Positions 51,104 to 59,586 of a stretch of DNA of 64,000 nucleotides are shown here, piece after piece. Numbering within the stretch: position 1 is the first letter of the stretch; every line of letters begins with the position of its first letter. The position numbers and the translations under genes are program-made. The notes below the pieces were generated by a model that was given only the letters and a program-made list of their open reading frames with translations, made no database searches and had not been told where the DNA came from. The DNA is from Rhizobium sp. BK251 (GTDB taxonomy: Bacteria > Pseudomonadota > Alphaproteobacteria > Rhizobiales > Rhizobiaceae): positions 434,001-498,000 of the forward strand of contig NZ_SLUQ01000002.1 of assembly GCF_004345245.1 (NCBI RefSeq), written 5' to 3'.

Positions 51104-52156
51104 CTACCTTGCTTCAGGCGCAGAGAAAGGTCGGCAGGACGCGCGGATCGTCAGGCGGCCCGCGAGCACGATCTGCCGTGGAGGCCGGTCCGAGCGATCG
51201 GCAAGGCGGTCGAGGATGAGCTGGGCTGCGTGTTCGCCAATGGCCTGTACCGGCTGGGCGATGGTCGTCAGATTCGGCTGGAAGACATCCGCCCACGGAA
51301 AATCGTCGAAGCTCGACACGGAGATGTCGTCCGGGCAACGCAGCCCCATGTCTCGGATCGCCTTCATTACGCCGATGACCATCAGGTTGTTCGCCGAGAA
51401 GATGGCGCTTGGCCGTTCCGGCATCACGAGCAGCTGCATGGCGGCATTGTAGGCGTCCTTCTCGCGAAAATTTCCAATGCGCACCAATGCGTCGTCGTGC
51501 TGGATGCCGGCATTCTCCAGCGCGCCGCAATAGCCGGCCAGCCGACCAAGGCCGGTAGAGGTGTCGAGCGAACCCGAGATGTAACCGATCCGCCGATGGC
51601 CGAGACCGACGAGATAGTCGATCGCGTCCTGCACGGCGCGTTGGTTGTCGAGCACGACGGCATCCGCCGCAATGCCGTGGCTGATGCGATCGATCAGCAC
51701 GGTCGGGATGCCGGCGCGCTGGAGCACGCGCTCGAGGGCATGGTCGTTGCCGGCCGGCGCAATGATCAGTCCGTCCACCATCCTGTCCAAGAGAAGCGAG
51801 ATCTGCTCCTCCTGCTGCTCGGGGTCTTCATCTGTGCAGCAAAGCATCACGGCGTAGCCCGCCCGATGCAGCACGTCCTGGATTACTGCGACGACATCAG
51901 TGAAGAAGGGGTTGGTAATATCTGCGATGACGAGCCCGATCGTCTTGGTGGCGCCCGTCTTGAGGCTGCGGGCAACGGCGTTGCGTTTATAGCCGATGGC
52001 CGCAATCGCGTTCTCGATCCTGCCACGCAATTCGGAACTGACCGGCGCGGTGCCGTTAACGGCTGCCGAGACCGTGGCGACCGACACCCCTGCCGTCGCA
52101 GCAACGTCCAGCATGGTCGGCTGGGATTTTCGTCCTTTGGAGGAAATCCGGTCCAT
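51104..52156 (-). CDS. LacI family transcriptional regulator of the sugar ABC operon
   Basis: 350 residues. The LacI helix-turn-helix and hinge are at the N-terminus (TMLDVAATAGVSVATVSAAVNGTAPVSSELRGRIENAIAAIGYKRNAVARSL). The periplasmic-binding-protein-like effector domain follows (TIGLVIADITNPFF, VDGLIIAPAG, GLGHRRIGYISG, MGLRCPDDISVSSFDDFPWADVFQPNLTTI). It is divergent from the ABC importer genes. An operator of the same sequence lies both just upstream of its own start and in the importer promoter, so it probably represses itself and the importer until a sugar binds. No clear Shine-Dalgarno is present. Confidence 0.92.
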   Translation of the reverse strand: MDRISSKGRKSQPTMLDVAATAGVSVATVSAAVNGTAPVSSELRGRIENAIAAIGYKRNAVARSLKTGATKTIGLVIADITNPFFTDVVAVIQDVLHRAGYAVMLCCTDEDPEQQEEQISLLLDRMVDGLIIAPAGNDHALERVLQRAGIPTVLIDRISHGIAADAVVLDNQRAVQDAIDYLVGLGHRRIGYISGSLDTSTGLGRLAGYCGALENAGIQHDDALVRIGNFREKDAYNAAMQLLVMPERPSAIFSANNLMVIGVMKAIRDMGLRCPDDISVSSFDDFPWADVFQPNLTTIAQPVQAIGEHAAQLILDRLADRSDRPPRQIVLAGRLTIRASCRPFSAPEAR

Positions 52157-52158
52157 AA

Positions 52159-52174
52159 TTCAAAACGTTTAGAT
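52159..52174. promoter_or_regulatory. LacI-type operator at the regulator's own start
   Basis: TTCAAAACGTTTAGAT contains the palindromic core AAACGTTT (52163-52170). It ends 3 bases upstream of the lacI-type ATG and shares 14 of 15 aligned bases with the operator in the importer promoter. Confidence 0.75.
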
Positions 52175-52248
52175 CGATAGCCTGTCGAAGATGTTACGAG
52201 AATGGCAAGTTCTTAGCAAGATCAAAGCGTTGCGACGGGGCTGATCCC

Positions 52249-52277
52249 TTGACATATTCGAAACGTTTAGATTAGCT
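52249..52277 (+). promoter_or_regulatory. Promoter of the ABC operon with embedded LacI-type operator
   Basis: TTGACA (52249-52254) and TTAGCT (52272-52277) are 17 bases apart, and the spacer contains TTCGAAACGTTTAGA (core AAACGTTT at 52261-52268). An operator between -35 and -10 would block RNA polymerase directly. Confidence 0.75.
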
Positions 52278-52330
52278 TCTACTGTCGCTTACAGCCGCGA
52301 GACAAAGATGGAAGGGAGGCCGTCATTGTC

Positions 52331-53932
52331 ATGCAGGAAGAAGTGAACCATTCACCTTCGCGCGCCGACGGGCCACCTCCGTCCACCGCGCCCGTGCTGG
52401 AAGCGGTCGACATCTCGAAGTCGTTCGGTGGAATTGCTGCGCTCAATCACGTCAAGTTCGATCTGTTTGCCGGAGAGATCCACTCGCTGATGGGAGAGAA
52501 CGGCGCCGGCAAATCGACCCTGGTGAAAATCCTCTCCGGCGTCTACGCCGACTACGACGGCGCGATCATCATCGACCAAGCTCCGGTTCGCTTCGCAACG
52601 GTGCGCGACGCAGAGATCGCCGGCGTGGCCATCATCCACCAGGAACTCAATCTCGTTCCCGAACTGTCGATCGCCGACAATATCTTTCTCGGAAGGGAGC
52701 CCTTGATCGCCGGGCTGTTTGTCGATCGCCGGAGAAGTCTGAACGCCGCCCGGACCTTGCTCTCGCGGCTCGGTATCGACCTTGATCCCGAAGCACGGGT
52801 TTCGTCGCTCAGGATCGGCGAACAGCAGCTCGTCGAGATCGCAAAGGCGCTGTCGCTCGACACCCGGATGCTCATCATGGACGAGCCGACATCGGCGCTG
52901 TCGCCAAACGAATGCAAGCGGCTTTTTGCCATCATGCGCCAGCTTGCGTCCGAGGGCGTGGGCATCATCTATATCTCGCACCGGATCGACGAGGTGATGC
53001 AACTCAGCGATCGCGTCACCGTGTTCCGGGACGGTCGACACGTCTGGACCAGGCCGAAGTCGGAGATCGACGAGGACATGGTCATCGCCGCCATGGTTGG
53101 CCGCAATCTCAGCCGTGTCGAGACCTTCAGGCACGAAGCGACCGCTGTCGGCGGTGTCGTGCTGTCGGTGCGGGATCTTTCATTGTCCGTGGCCAACCGG
53201 CACGGCTGGAAACAGGTGCTGACCGGCGTCAATTTCGATGTCGCCCGGGGAGAGATCCTGGGCATCGGCGGCCTGCTCGGGGCAGGGCGCACGGAGATCC
53301 TGCAGGCGATCACGGGTGCCACCAATGGTGAGGCCGGCGGTGAGATCCTGATAGACGGGCAGGCGGTCACGATCCGCTCGCCGGCAGACGCCCGCCGGCT
53401 TGGCATTGCCTTCGTCACCGAGGACCGCAAGACGCAAGGGCTGCACCTGCACGATACGATCACGGACAACGTCGCGCTGCCGCTCGTCAGCCGGCTGGCG
53501 CTCTTCGGCCTGCGCGACTTTGCGGCGGAAGCGGCGGTTGCCACCGACGCCATCAAGACGTTGGGCATTCGTGCCTCGGGCGTTGAACAGGTCGCGGCGA
53601 CCCTGTCCGGCGGAAACCAGCAGAAGGTCGTGATCGGCAAATGCCTGGCGACGACCCCGCGCATCCTGCTGCTCGACGAGCCGACCCGCGGCATCGACGT
53701 GGGGGCAAAGAGCGACATCTACGACCTGATCTTCCGTCTGGCCGAAGAGGGTATGTCGATCGTCTTCGTGAGTTCGGAAATGCCGGAACTCCTGCATCTT
53801 TCGGACCGCATCCTTGTCATGTCCGAAGGGCGCCAGACCGGTATCCTGAACCGCGCGACGGCGACGGAGGAGCGGATCATGCAATTGGCGGCACCGCGAT
53901 CCAGCATCAGGCACGAGAAGGCATCCGCATGA
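52331..53932 (+). CDS. Sugar ABC transporter ATP-binding protein (RbsA/XylG type)
   Basis: 533 residues with two ABC domains, as in carbohydrate importers of the CUT2 class. First domain: Walker A GENGAGKST at 55-63, Q-loop HQELNLVPELS, Walker B MLIMDEPTSAL. Second domain: degenerate Walker A LLGAGRTE, signature LSGGNQQKVVIGKCL, Walker B ILLLDEPTRGIDVGAK. The pairing of one active and one degenerate site is normal for this class. It is the first gene of a three-gene operon; its stop overlaps the permease ATG (ATGA). The substrate, probably a pentose or hexose, is not evident. Confidence 0.93.
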   Translation: MQEEVNHSPSRADGPPPSTAPVLEAVDISKSFGGIAALNHVKFDLFAGEIHSLMGENGAGKSTLVKILSGVYADYDGAIIIDQAPVRFATVRDAEIAGVAIIHQELNLVPELSIADNIFLGREPLIAGLFVDRRRSLNAARTLLSRLGIDLDPEARVSSLRIGEQQLVEIAKALSLDTRMLIMDEPTSALSPNECKRLFAIMRQLASEGVGIIYISHRIDEVMQLSDRVTVFRDGRHVWTRPKSEIDEDMVIAAMVGRNLSRVETFRHEATAVGGVVLSVRDLSLSVANRHGWKQVLTGVNFDVARGEILGIGGLLGAGRTEILQAITGATNGEAGGEILIDGQAVTIRSPADARRLGIAFVTEDRKTQGLHLHDTITDNVALPLVSRLALFGLRDFAAEAAVATDAIKTLGIRASGVEQVAATLSGGNQQKVVIGKCLATTPRILLLDEPTRGIDVGAKSDIYDLIFRLAEEGMSIVFVSSEMPELLHLSDRILVMSEGRQTGILNRATATEERIMQLAAPRSSIRHEKASA

Positions 53933-55254
53933 CCGTCATAAAGCTTGTTTCCCGCACGAAACTCTACTGGGGCCTCATCGCGATTTTCCTGATCGGCGTC
54001 GCCTTGTCGCCAGTGACGTCATCTGGCAAGAACATATTCCTTTCCAGCGGCAACCTGCTCGACGTGCTGCGTCAGGTCTCGACGACGGGTCTTATCGCAA
54101 CCGGCATGACAGCCGTCATCATCACCGGCGGCATCGACCTGTCGGTCGGTTCGCTGATGGCGATCTGCAGTGTCGTCTGCGCCATGTTGCTGACGGTTCA
54201 GGGGGACACGCCCGCCTTCCTGCTCGGGGTGCCGTCGGTGCTGCTCGCCGTGGTCGTCATCGGGGCTGCCGTGACACGGTTCATCTTTTCCAATCTCGAA
54301 AAGCGCAGCTCCGGCTTGGGGCACAGTCGCGACGTGACGCTGGACCGAACGCGAGGCATCTATGTCCCGGCGCTTGTCGCTATTGCGCTCTGCATCGTGC
54401 TGCTCTTCTATATCGTGCCGCAGCGCGAGAGCAAGTTCGGGGTGTTGGGTGTGCTGCTTGTCGTGCCGGCCGTTGGGCTTTTGTTTGGCGCCATCAACGG
54501 CATCATCATCGTTGTCGGCCGCCTGCAACCCTTCATCGTCACGCTGGCGATGATGGTGACCGCGCTCGGCATAGCCCGGCTGACGGCGGGGCAGAACAAT
54601 GCGGTTCTGCCCGTCTATACCGGCTCCAACGCCACGGCCGATTTCGATATCCTCCGCTCGCTCGTCTTCGGCGTGATCCCCATGCCCGGTATCTTTTTCA
54701 TCGTGGCGATCGTCATCTACGCGGTTGTCCTCAAGTTCACGCCGTTCGGACGTTTCGTCTATGCGATCGGCGGCAACGAGGAGGCGGCGCGGCTTTCGGG
54801 CATCGACAGCGGACGGGTCAAGATCGCCACCTATGCCGTCTCCGGCCTGCTCGCGGGCATTGCCGCGATCCTCTATGTCGCGCAGTATCGCCAAGGCAAG
54901 CCTGATGCCGGGGCCGGGCTGGAGCTCGACGCCATCGCGGCCGTGGTGATCGGCGGCACGAGCCTGATGGGAGGACGCGGCAGCCTTGCCGGAACCTTTT
55001 GCGGCGTGCTGATCTTCGGGCTGCTGTCGAATATTCTGCAGCTCCACAACATCAATTCCAACCTTCAGCTGGTGCTGAAGGGACTGATCATCATCGGCAC
55101 CGTGCTCGTTCAGGAGCGCAATGCCCGCGATATTCTGGCGCGGTTGCGGCTGACATTGCCACGGCCCGCGAGATCGGAGGCATCCGGGGAGGAGCGTCCG
55201 CGCAAGGAGGCAATGTCTCTCAACACTGGAGGAAACGGAAATGAAACGTCGTGA
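53929..55254 (+). CDS. Sugar ABC transporter permease (CUT2 class)
   Basis: 441 residues with about ten membrane helices. The family signatures ITGGIDLSVGSLMAI and AVVIGGTSLMGGRGSLAGT are present. It is longer than the usual 320-350 residues because of an insertion after the third helix (FSNLEKRSSGLGHSRDVTLDRTRGIYVPALVAIA), as in XylH-like long permeases, and a hydrophilic C-terminal tail of about 40 residues. The tail overlaps the binding-protein start by 14 bases. The frame beginning at 53641 is an artefact of the open frame within the ATPase gene. Confidence 0.92.
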   Translation: MTVIKLVSRTKLYWGLIAIFLIGVALSPVTSSGKNIFLSSGNLLDVLRQVSTTGLIATGMTAVIITGGIDLSVGSLMAICSVVCAMLLTVQGDTPAFLLGVPSVLLAVVVIGAAVTRFIFSNLEKRSSGLGHSRDVTLDRTRGIYVPALVAIALCIVLLFYIVPQRESKFGVLGVLLVVPAVGLLFGAINGIIIVVGRLQPFIVTLAMMVTALGIARLTAGQNNAVLPVYTGSNATADFDILRSLVFGVIPMPGIFFIVAIVIYAVVLKFTPFGRFVYAIGGNEEAARLSGIDSGRVKIATYAVSGLLAGIAAILYVAQYRQGKPDAGAGLELDAIAAVVIGGTSLMGGRGSLAGTFCGVLIFGLLSNILQLHNINSNLQLVLKGLIIIGTVLVQERNARDILARLRLTLPRPARSEASGEERPRKEAMSLNTGGNGNETS

Positions 55255-56209
55255 CATGCTGAAGCTCGCGGCCGTTACTGCCGCACTTTTCACCACCACA
55301 TCCCTTTTCGCTGTGCATGACGCGCCGGCGCAAGACAAGAAGTGGCGTATCGGGTTCTCCCAGGCGACCACAATCGAGCCCTGGCGGGCGCAGTTCAACA
55401 AGGACATCATCGCGGAAGCAGCAAAGCATCCCGAAGTCGAGCTGATCATCACCGACGGTGAGGACAAGACCGAAAAGCAGGTGGCTGATGTCGAGAACCT
55501 GATCCGTCAGGAGGTCAATGCGCTGCTGATCTCGCCCAAGGAATCTGCCGGCCTCACCGGCGTCGTCCAGCAGGCGATCGATGCCAAGATCCCGGTCTTC
55601 GTGCTGGACCGCAACGTCGATACCGACAAATACGTGCAGTTCGTGGGCGGCGACAACAAGCTTATCGGTCGTGCGGCGGGCGAATATGCCGTCGAACTGC
55701 TCGGCGGACCGGGCAAGGCGAGCGGCAATATCGTTGAGATCTGGGGCGGCATGGGAACCCAGCCGGCGCATGACCGGCATGACGGCTTCCATGAATTCAC
55801 CGACAAGGAGCCCGGCATCAAGAACCTGCTCGACCAGCAGTCAGGCGACTGGAAGCAGGACCAGGCCTACAACCTCATGGCCACCGCGCTGCGCAACAAC
55901 GAGAAGATCGACCTCGTCTATGGCCACAACGATCCGATGGCCTACGGCGCCTACCTTGCCGCCAAGGATGCCGGCCGTGAGAAGGACATCAAGTTCATCG
56001 GTATCGATGCGCTGCCCGGAGAAGGCGTGACCTGGGTGAACAACGGCGAGCTCAGTGCGACCTTCCTCTATGCAACGCCGGGGGCGGAGGGCCTGCGCCA
56101 GGCGATCAAGTATCTCGGCGGCGAGAAAGTCGAAAAGAACGTCGTATTGCCGACCCTCAAGGTGACAAAGGAAAATGCCGGCCAAATCATGAAGGACAAC
56201 GGCCTCTGA
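55241..56209 (+). CDS. Periplasmic sugar-binding protein of the ABC importer
   Basis: 322 residues. The signal peptide covers about 1-31 (MKRRDMLKLAAVTAALFTTT, twin-Arg-like but Sec-type, cleavage near APAQ). The mature protein is a type 1 periplasmic sugar-binding protein: IGFSQATTIEPWRAQFN, LISPKESAGLTGVVQQA, PVFVLDRNVDTDKY, HNDPMAYGAYLA. The DRNVD loop and the order of segments are closest to the YtfQ (galactofuranose) group by eye. GGAGG lies 9 bases before the ATG. Unusually it is last in the operon. A strong hairpin follows. Confidence 0.92.
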   Translation: MKRRDMLKLAAVTAALFTTTSLFAVHDAPAQDKKWRIGFSQATTIEPWRAQFNKDIIAEAAKHPEVELIITDGEDKTEKQVADVENLIRQEVNALLISPKESAGLTGVVQQAIDAKIPVFVLDRNVDTDKYVQFVGGDNKLIGRAAGEYAVELLGGPGKASGNIVEIWGGMGTQPAHDRHDGFHEFTDKEPGIKNLLDQQSGDWKQDQAYNLMATALRNNEKIDLVYGHNDPMAYGAYLAAKDAGREKDIKFIGIDALPGEGVTWVNNGELSATFLYATPGAEGLRQAIKYLGGEKVEKNVVLPTLKVTKENAGQIMKDNGL

Positions 56210-56232
56210 CACCGCGCATGTCCTGACAATGA

Positions 56233-56261
56233 AAAGGGCCGGCTGTTTCAGCCGGCCCTTT
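56233..56261 (+). terminator. Hairpin ending the ABC operon
   Basis: A 13-bp perfect stem AAAGGGCCGGCTG with its complement around TTT lies 23 bases after the binding-protein stop. The descending arm ends in TTT. Confidence 0.75.
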
Positions 56262-56386
56262 GCGTTAGGATCTGCGCCGGCCGTCCGCCAAATCCGCAAT
56301 GTGAGCGACGAGCTGGTGGACGCCGACGAGCGCGGCCGGTTTCCGCCGGACATCACGCAACCCGACGAGAAGAAAGATACCTGAGA

Positions 56387-56785
56387 ATGCTGAAATCCTT
56401 CGAGCATATCGGCATGACGGTCAACGACATGGACCGCGCCATCGAATTCTATTGCACCCTTCTCGGTCTGCGCCTGCATCTGCGCAAGATGGCGGCCGAC
56501 GGCTCTCACATCGCCTTTCTCGATGCCGGCGGCGGGATGCTGGAGATCTTCGCGCCCGCAAACGGGGCAGCCAGGGCCGTCGACGTTCCGGAGGGCACGT
56601 CCGGCCTCAGGCATCTGACCTTTCTCTTCGAGAACATCGACGAGACCTTCACGAAACTTGAAAAGGCCGGCGTCGAGATCAAGGAGCGACCGCGCCTTGC
56701 TGTCAACCGCGAGGTGCTGCACAAGGTCGCCTTCCTGCGGGATCCCGACGGTATTCTTATCGAGCTGGCAGAAAGACCGAAGTAG
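56387..56785 (+). CDS. VOC family protein (glyoxalase-like)
   Basis: 132 residues with the glyoxalase/VOC pattern: FEHIGMTVNDMDRAIEFYCTLLGLRL, FLDAGGGMLEIFAP, SGLRHLTFLFENIDETFTKLEKAGVEI and FLRDPDGILIELAERP. Metal ligands are plausible at His8, Glu in LEIF, His in RHLTF and Glu in IELAE, the normal four-residue set. The substrate is unknown; many such genes lie near sugar importers. Just upstream (about 56272-56384) is a short frame ending RFPPDITQPDEKKDT, which may be the tail of a lost gene. Confidence 0.82.
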   Translation: MLKSFEHIGMTVNDMDRAIEFYCTLLGLRLHLRKMAADGSHIAFLDAGGGMLEIFAPANGAARAVDVPEGTSGLRHLTFLFENIDETFTKLEKAGVEIKERPRLAVNREVLHKVAFLRDPDGILIELAERPK

Positions 56786-56940
56786 GAGCTTCAGTCGTGC
56801 ACCGGTTGTGAATTCATGAGCCTTTGGATATTGTCCGTGGCAATACGGACAAAGTGACCTGAGAACAGACCCCTTCCTGCGAAGACGGCGTGGGCAGTCC
56901 CTTCGTCTATTGTTCATCCCCTGGATAAAGTCAGATTTTC

Positions 56941-57837
56941 ATGACCGAGAAATCCCCTGCCAACAATTTCCCTGCCGGATACGAGCTTCCCGAGGTTTGG
57001 ACCTGGGAGAAGGGAAATGGCGGCGAATTTGCCAACATCAACCGACCCATCGCCGGTCCCACGCATGAGAAGGAACTGCCCGTCGGCCGGCATCCTTTGC
57101 AGCTCTATTCGCTGGCGACGCCGAATGGCGTGAAGGTCGGGATCATGCTCGAAGAACTCTTGGCTGCCGGTCACGAAGGCGCCGAGTACGATGCCTGGCT
57201 GATCAGGATCGGGCAGGGTGAACAGTTCGGCTCCGGCTTCGTCGACGTCAATCCGAACTCGAAGATTCCAGCACTGATGGACCGCTCCACGCCGGTGCCG
57301 ACGCGCGTTTTCGAAAGTGGTTCTATCCTCCTTTACCTTGCCAACAAGTTCGGGGCGTTTCTGCCCAGGGAGCACAGGGCGCATACGGAGACCATCAACT
57401 GGCTGTTTTGGCAGATGGCATCGGCTCCCTACCTCGGCGGCGGCTTTGGCCACTTCTACGCCTATGCGCCGATGCACATCAAATATGCTGTCGATCGCTT
57501 CTCGATGGAGGTGAAGCGCCACCTCGACGTTCTCGACCGTCACCTTGCCGACAACGAGTACATGGCCGGCAATGAATATACCATCGCAGACATGGCAATC
57601 TGGCCCTGGTATGGGGTTCTTGCCCAAGGCAAGGTCTATGGCGATGCCGGCACGTTCCTGGATGTCGCGAGCTACAGGAATGTCCAGCGCTGGACGGCTG
57701 AGATAGCCGCGCGTCCGGCGGTCCAACGCGGTCGCATGGTCAATCGCGTGACGGGTGATCCCTCCGAGCAGCTGCACGAGCGCCACGACGCCTCCGACTT
57801 CGATACGAAGACGCAAGACAAGATCGAAAGGACGTGA
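56941..57837 (+). CDS. yghU: YghU-type glutathione S-transferase family protein
   Basis: 298 residues with the YghU signature: an N-terminal extension (YELPEVWTWEKGNGGEFANINRPIAGPTHEKELPVG) before the thioredoxin-like domain (LQLYSLATPNGVKVGIMLEE, NPNSKIPALMD, VFESGSILLYLANKFG) and the all-helical domain (EYTIADMAIWPWY, RPAVQRGRMVNR). E. coli YghU binds two glutathiones and has disulfide-bond reductase activity. The C-terminus is about 10 residues longer than usual. It is cytosolic and stands alone. Confidence 0.92.
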   Translation: MTEKSPANNFPAGYELPEVWTWEKGNGGEFANINRPIAGPTHEKELPVGRHPLQLYSLATPNGVKVGIMLEELLAAGHEGAEYDAWLIRIGQGEQFGSGFVDVNPNSKIPALMDRSTPVPTRVFESGSILLYLANKFGAFLPREHRAHTETINWLFWQMASAPYLGGGFGHFYAYAPMHIKYAVDRFSMEVKRHLDVLDRHLADNEYMAGNEYTIADMAIWPWYGVLAQGKVYGDAGTFLDVASYRNVQRWTAEIAARPAVQRGRMVNRVTGDPSEQLHERHDASDFDTKTQDKIERT

Positions 57838-58407
57838 CGAAACGCCCTGGAGCATTGCCGCTGCTCCCTTGCGCCTGCCCACGCACGAACCTCTGCTTCG
57901 AATTGGGCGCGGGATCCCTGCCTGCGTAGCCGGAGCTTGCCACAGCCTACCTGGGTGTAGGCTGCGTCTATCTCCTTGCGATCGGTGGCGAACTTTCCCG
58001 CAAACCCCAGCGGCGAATGGCCTTTGGGCTGGCAGAGCCAAATGCCATCGATTCCAACCCTGACCAGTCTGCTTCCCGCAATGGAGGCCGAACGTGCTCG
58101 TCGCAATCCAGACGGAGGCACTTCGTTCACGCCCCACCTTGCGAGGCTGGATGGGCACGGTGCGTATCCAACCGAGAAAAAAAGAAGCCCCGGCGGTGAC
58201 TGCAAACGCGCCGGGGCAATGGTCGGCTATTTGGCGGAGCCGACCGGGGAATTCGGAGGTCGCGTGGACGATACGTTCAAACCGGCCAGGTTTCTACCGT
58301 TGATTTCTATGGATATTTGGTGATTTTGGAATGTCTCGGATTGCGGCGTCTGCATGCGGACGCTCGCGGTATGGTCACGCGACGATAATTGCGTTGCTCT
58401 GTTGCCT
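57838..58407. other. 570-base region between convergent genes, one terminator
   Basis: It contains the 3' flank of yghU and the likely long 3' untranslated region of the minus-strand FAH-family gene, ending at the terminator at 58177-58217. Open frames here lack ribosome-binding sites or family resemblance. Confidence 0.4.
58177..58217 (-). terminator. Minus-strand intrinsic terminator
   Basis: GCCCCGGCG and CGCCGGGGC form a 9-bp perfect stem. On the minus strand it is followed by TTCTTTTTTT. It lies about 190 bases downstream of the FAH-family stop. Confidence 0.75.
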
Positions 58408-59232
58408 TCATCTCCGGATCTCGTGTCTCTGGGCGCCGAGGTCGGTGATGCCGCATTCCAGCACGTCGCCCACCGCCATGTAGCGGTTCTTGCCGAAGCC
58501 GACGCCGGGCGGCGTACCGGTCGCCAGGATGTCGCCGGGCAGCAAGGCCATGTGCGACGAGAAATAGGCGAGCATCTCGTGGACGCTGAAGAGCATGTCG
58601 CTGGTATTGCCGCGCTGCTCGTACTCTCCGTTCAGCCTGCTCCAGACGTCGAGCTTCATGCCGTCGATGCCGGTGGTCAGGTACGGCCCTATCGGCGAAT
58701 AGCTGGGCCGCGACTTGGCGCGAACGAGATGCTGCTGGCCCTCTGCATCGACCTGTGTCGTGCGGTCGGAAATGTCGTTGATGCAGACATAGCCGAAGAT
58801 GTAGTCGTCCGCTTCGGCCGCCGTGATATCCCGCGCCTCCCGCCCGACCACGATCGCCAACTCCGCCTCCCAGTCGAGCTTGACGCCCTGATTGGGGCCG
58901 CGAAAGATCGGGTCGAGCGGCCCAGTCAGCGAACTGATCGCCTTCAGGAACACTTCGGGTTCCGTGGGCGGCTTCATCTTGAATTCCTCGATGTGCTTCT
59001 TGTAGTTGAAGCCTGTTGCGGCGATCTGCCGAACGCCATTGATCGGCGCCAGGTAGGTGAAATCGCCGTTGACGGGGACGAGACGTGAGGTGTCGACTTC
59101 GGTCAAGGCGCCGCCGGCTATCGTGTCCGGGGTGATGTCCGACACGATCGGCCGCAGATCAAGGTGCACGTTGCCTTTCAAAATGACGGGAACGGCGCCC
59201 TGACCTGTCAGTACGCGGGCGAATTGCTGCAT
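58408..59232 (-). CDS. Fumarylacetoacetate hydrolase family protein
   Basis: 274 residues. The C-terminal FAH domain has the metal-binding pattern: GFNYKKHIEEFK, then VKLDWEAELAIVVGREARDI (Glu ligands) and YVCINDISDRT (Asp), with LATGTPPGVGFG near the end. It is related to 2-hydroxyhepta-2,4-diene-1,7-dioate isomerases and ureidoglycolate-lyase-like enzymes, which act in degradation of aromatic or uronic acids. It lies opposite an AraC regulator (start 59587), which is the likely activator. Confidence 0.88.
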   Translation of the reverse strand: MQQFARVLTGQGAVPVILKGNVHLDLRPIVSDITPDTIAGGALTEVDTSRLVPVNGDFTYLAPINGVRQIAATGFNYKKHIEEFKMKPPTEPEVFLKAISSLTGPLDPIFRGPNQGVKLDWEAELAIVVGREARDITAAEADDYIFGYVCINDISDRTTQVDAEGQQHLVRAKSRPSYSPIGPYLTTGIDGMKLDVWSRLNGEYEQRGNTSDMLFSVHEMLAYFSSHMALLPGDILATGTPPGVGFGKNRYMAVGDVLECGITDLGAQRHEIRR

Positions 59233-59586
59233 CCTATGCTCTCCATCGCTTGGTGTTATCGATTACCCCGGCGATAAGGCCGAGGGTATCAGACGGACGG
59301 AGCCATCGTCTCTTTGCAAACAACGGCGTTTGTCGTGAGAACAAGATATTCCGCCGCCATGGCGGGAGGGACATATGCCGGGACAGAGCCCGGATCACCG
59401 AATGTCCCTGGGTGCGATCGACCTGCCGTCAAAGGCTTGTCCGGAATGTGCCGGCGGCCTTGAAATCCCAACCGATCGGAACATTTCAAAGAGCTACATA
59501 GGTGCCATAAGAAGACGAAGGCAGCATGCGCAATTGAAAATATGACAGTAACGTCAATGACTTGAATGCCGTCTTTAGGTGGTGAA
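59233..59586. other. Divergent control region, FAH-family / AraC regulator
   Basis: 354 bases between divergent start codons. Binding sites for the AraC regulator would be expected, but no clear direct repeat could be picked out by eye. There is no recognisable gene; a 177-residue minus-strand frame overlaps the AraC gene antisense and has no family match. Confidence 0.4.

Noticed and set aside
58218..58330. A sequence resembling the 3' end of a tRNA-Ser on the minus strand (GGCTCCGCCA)
   Set aside because: No matching acceptor 5' strand, no 7-base T loop and no anticodon arm could be found within 90 bases.
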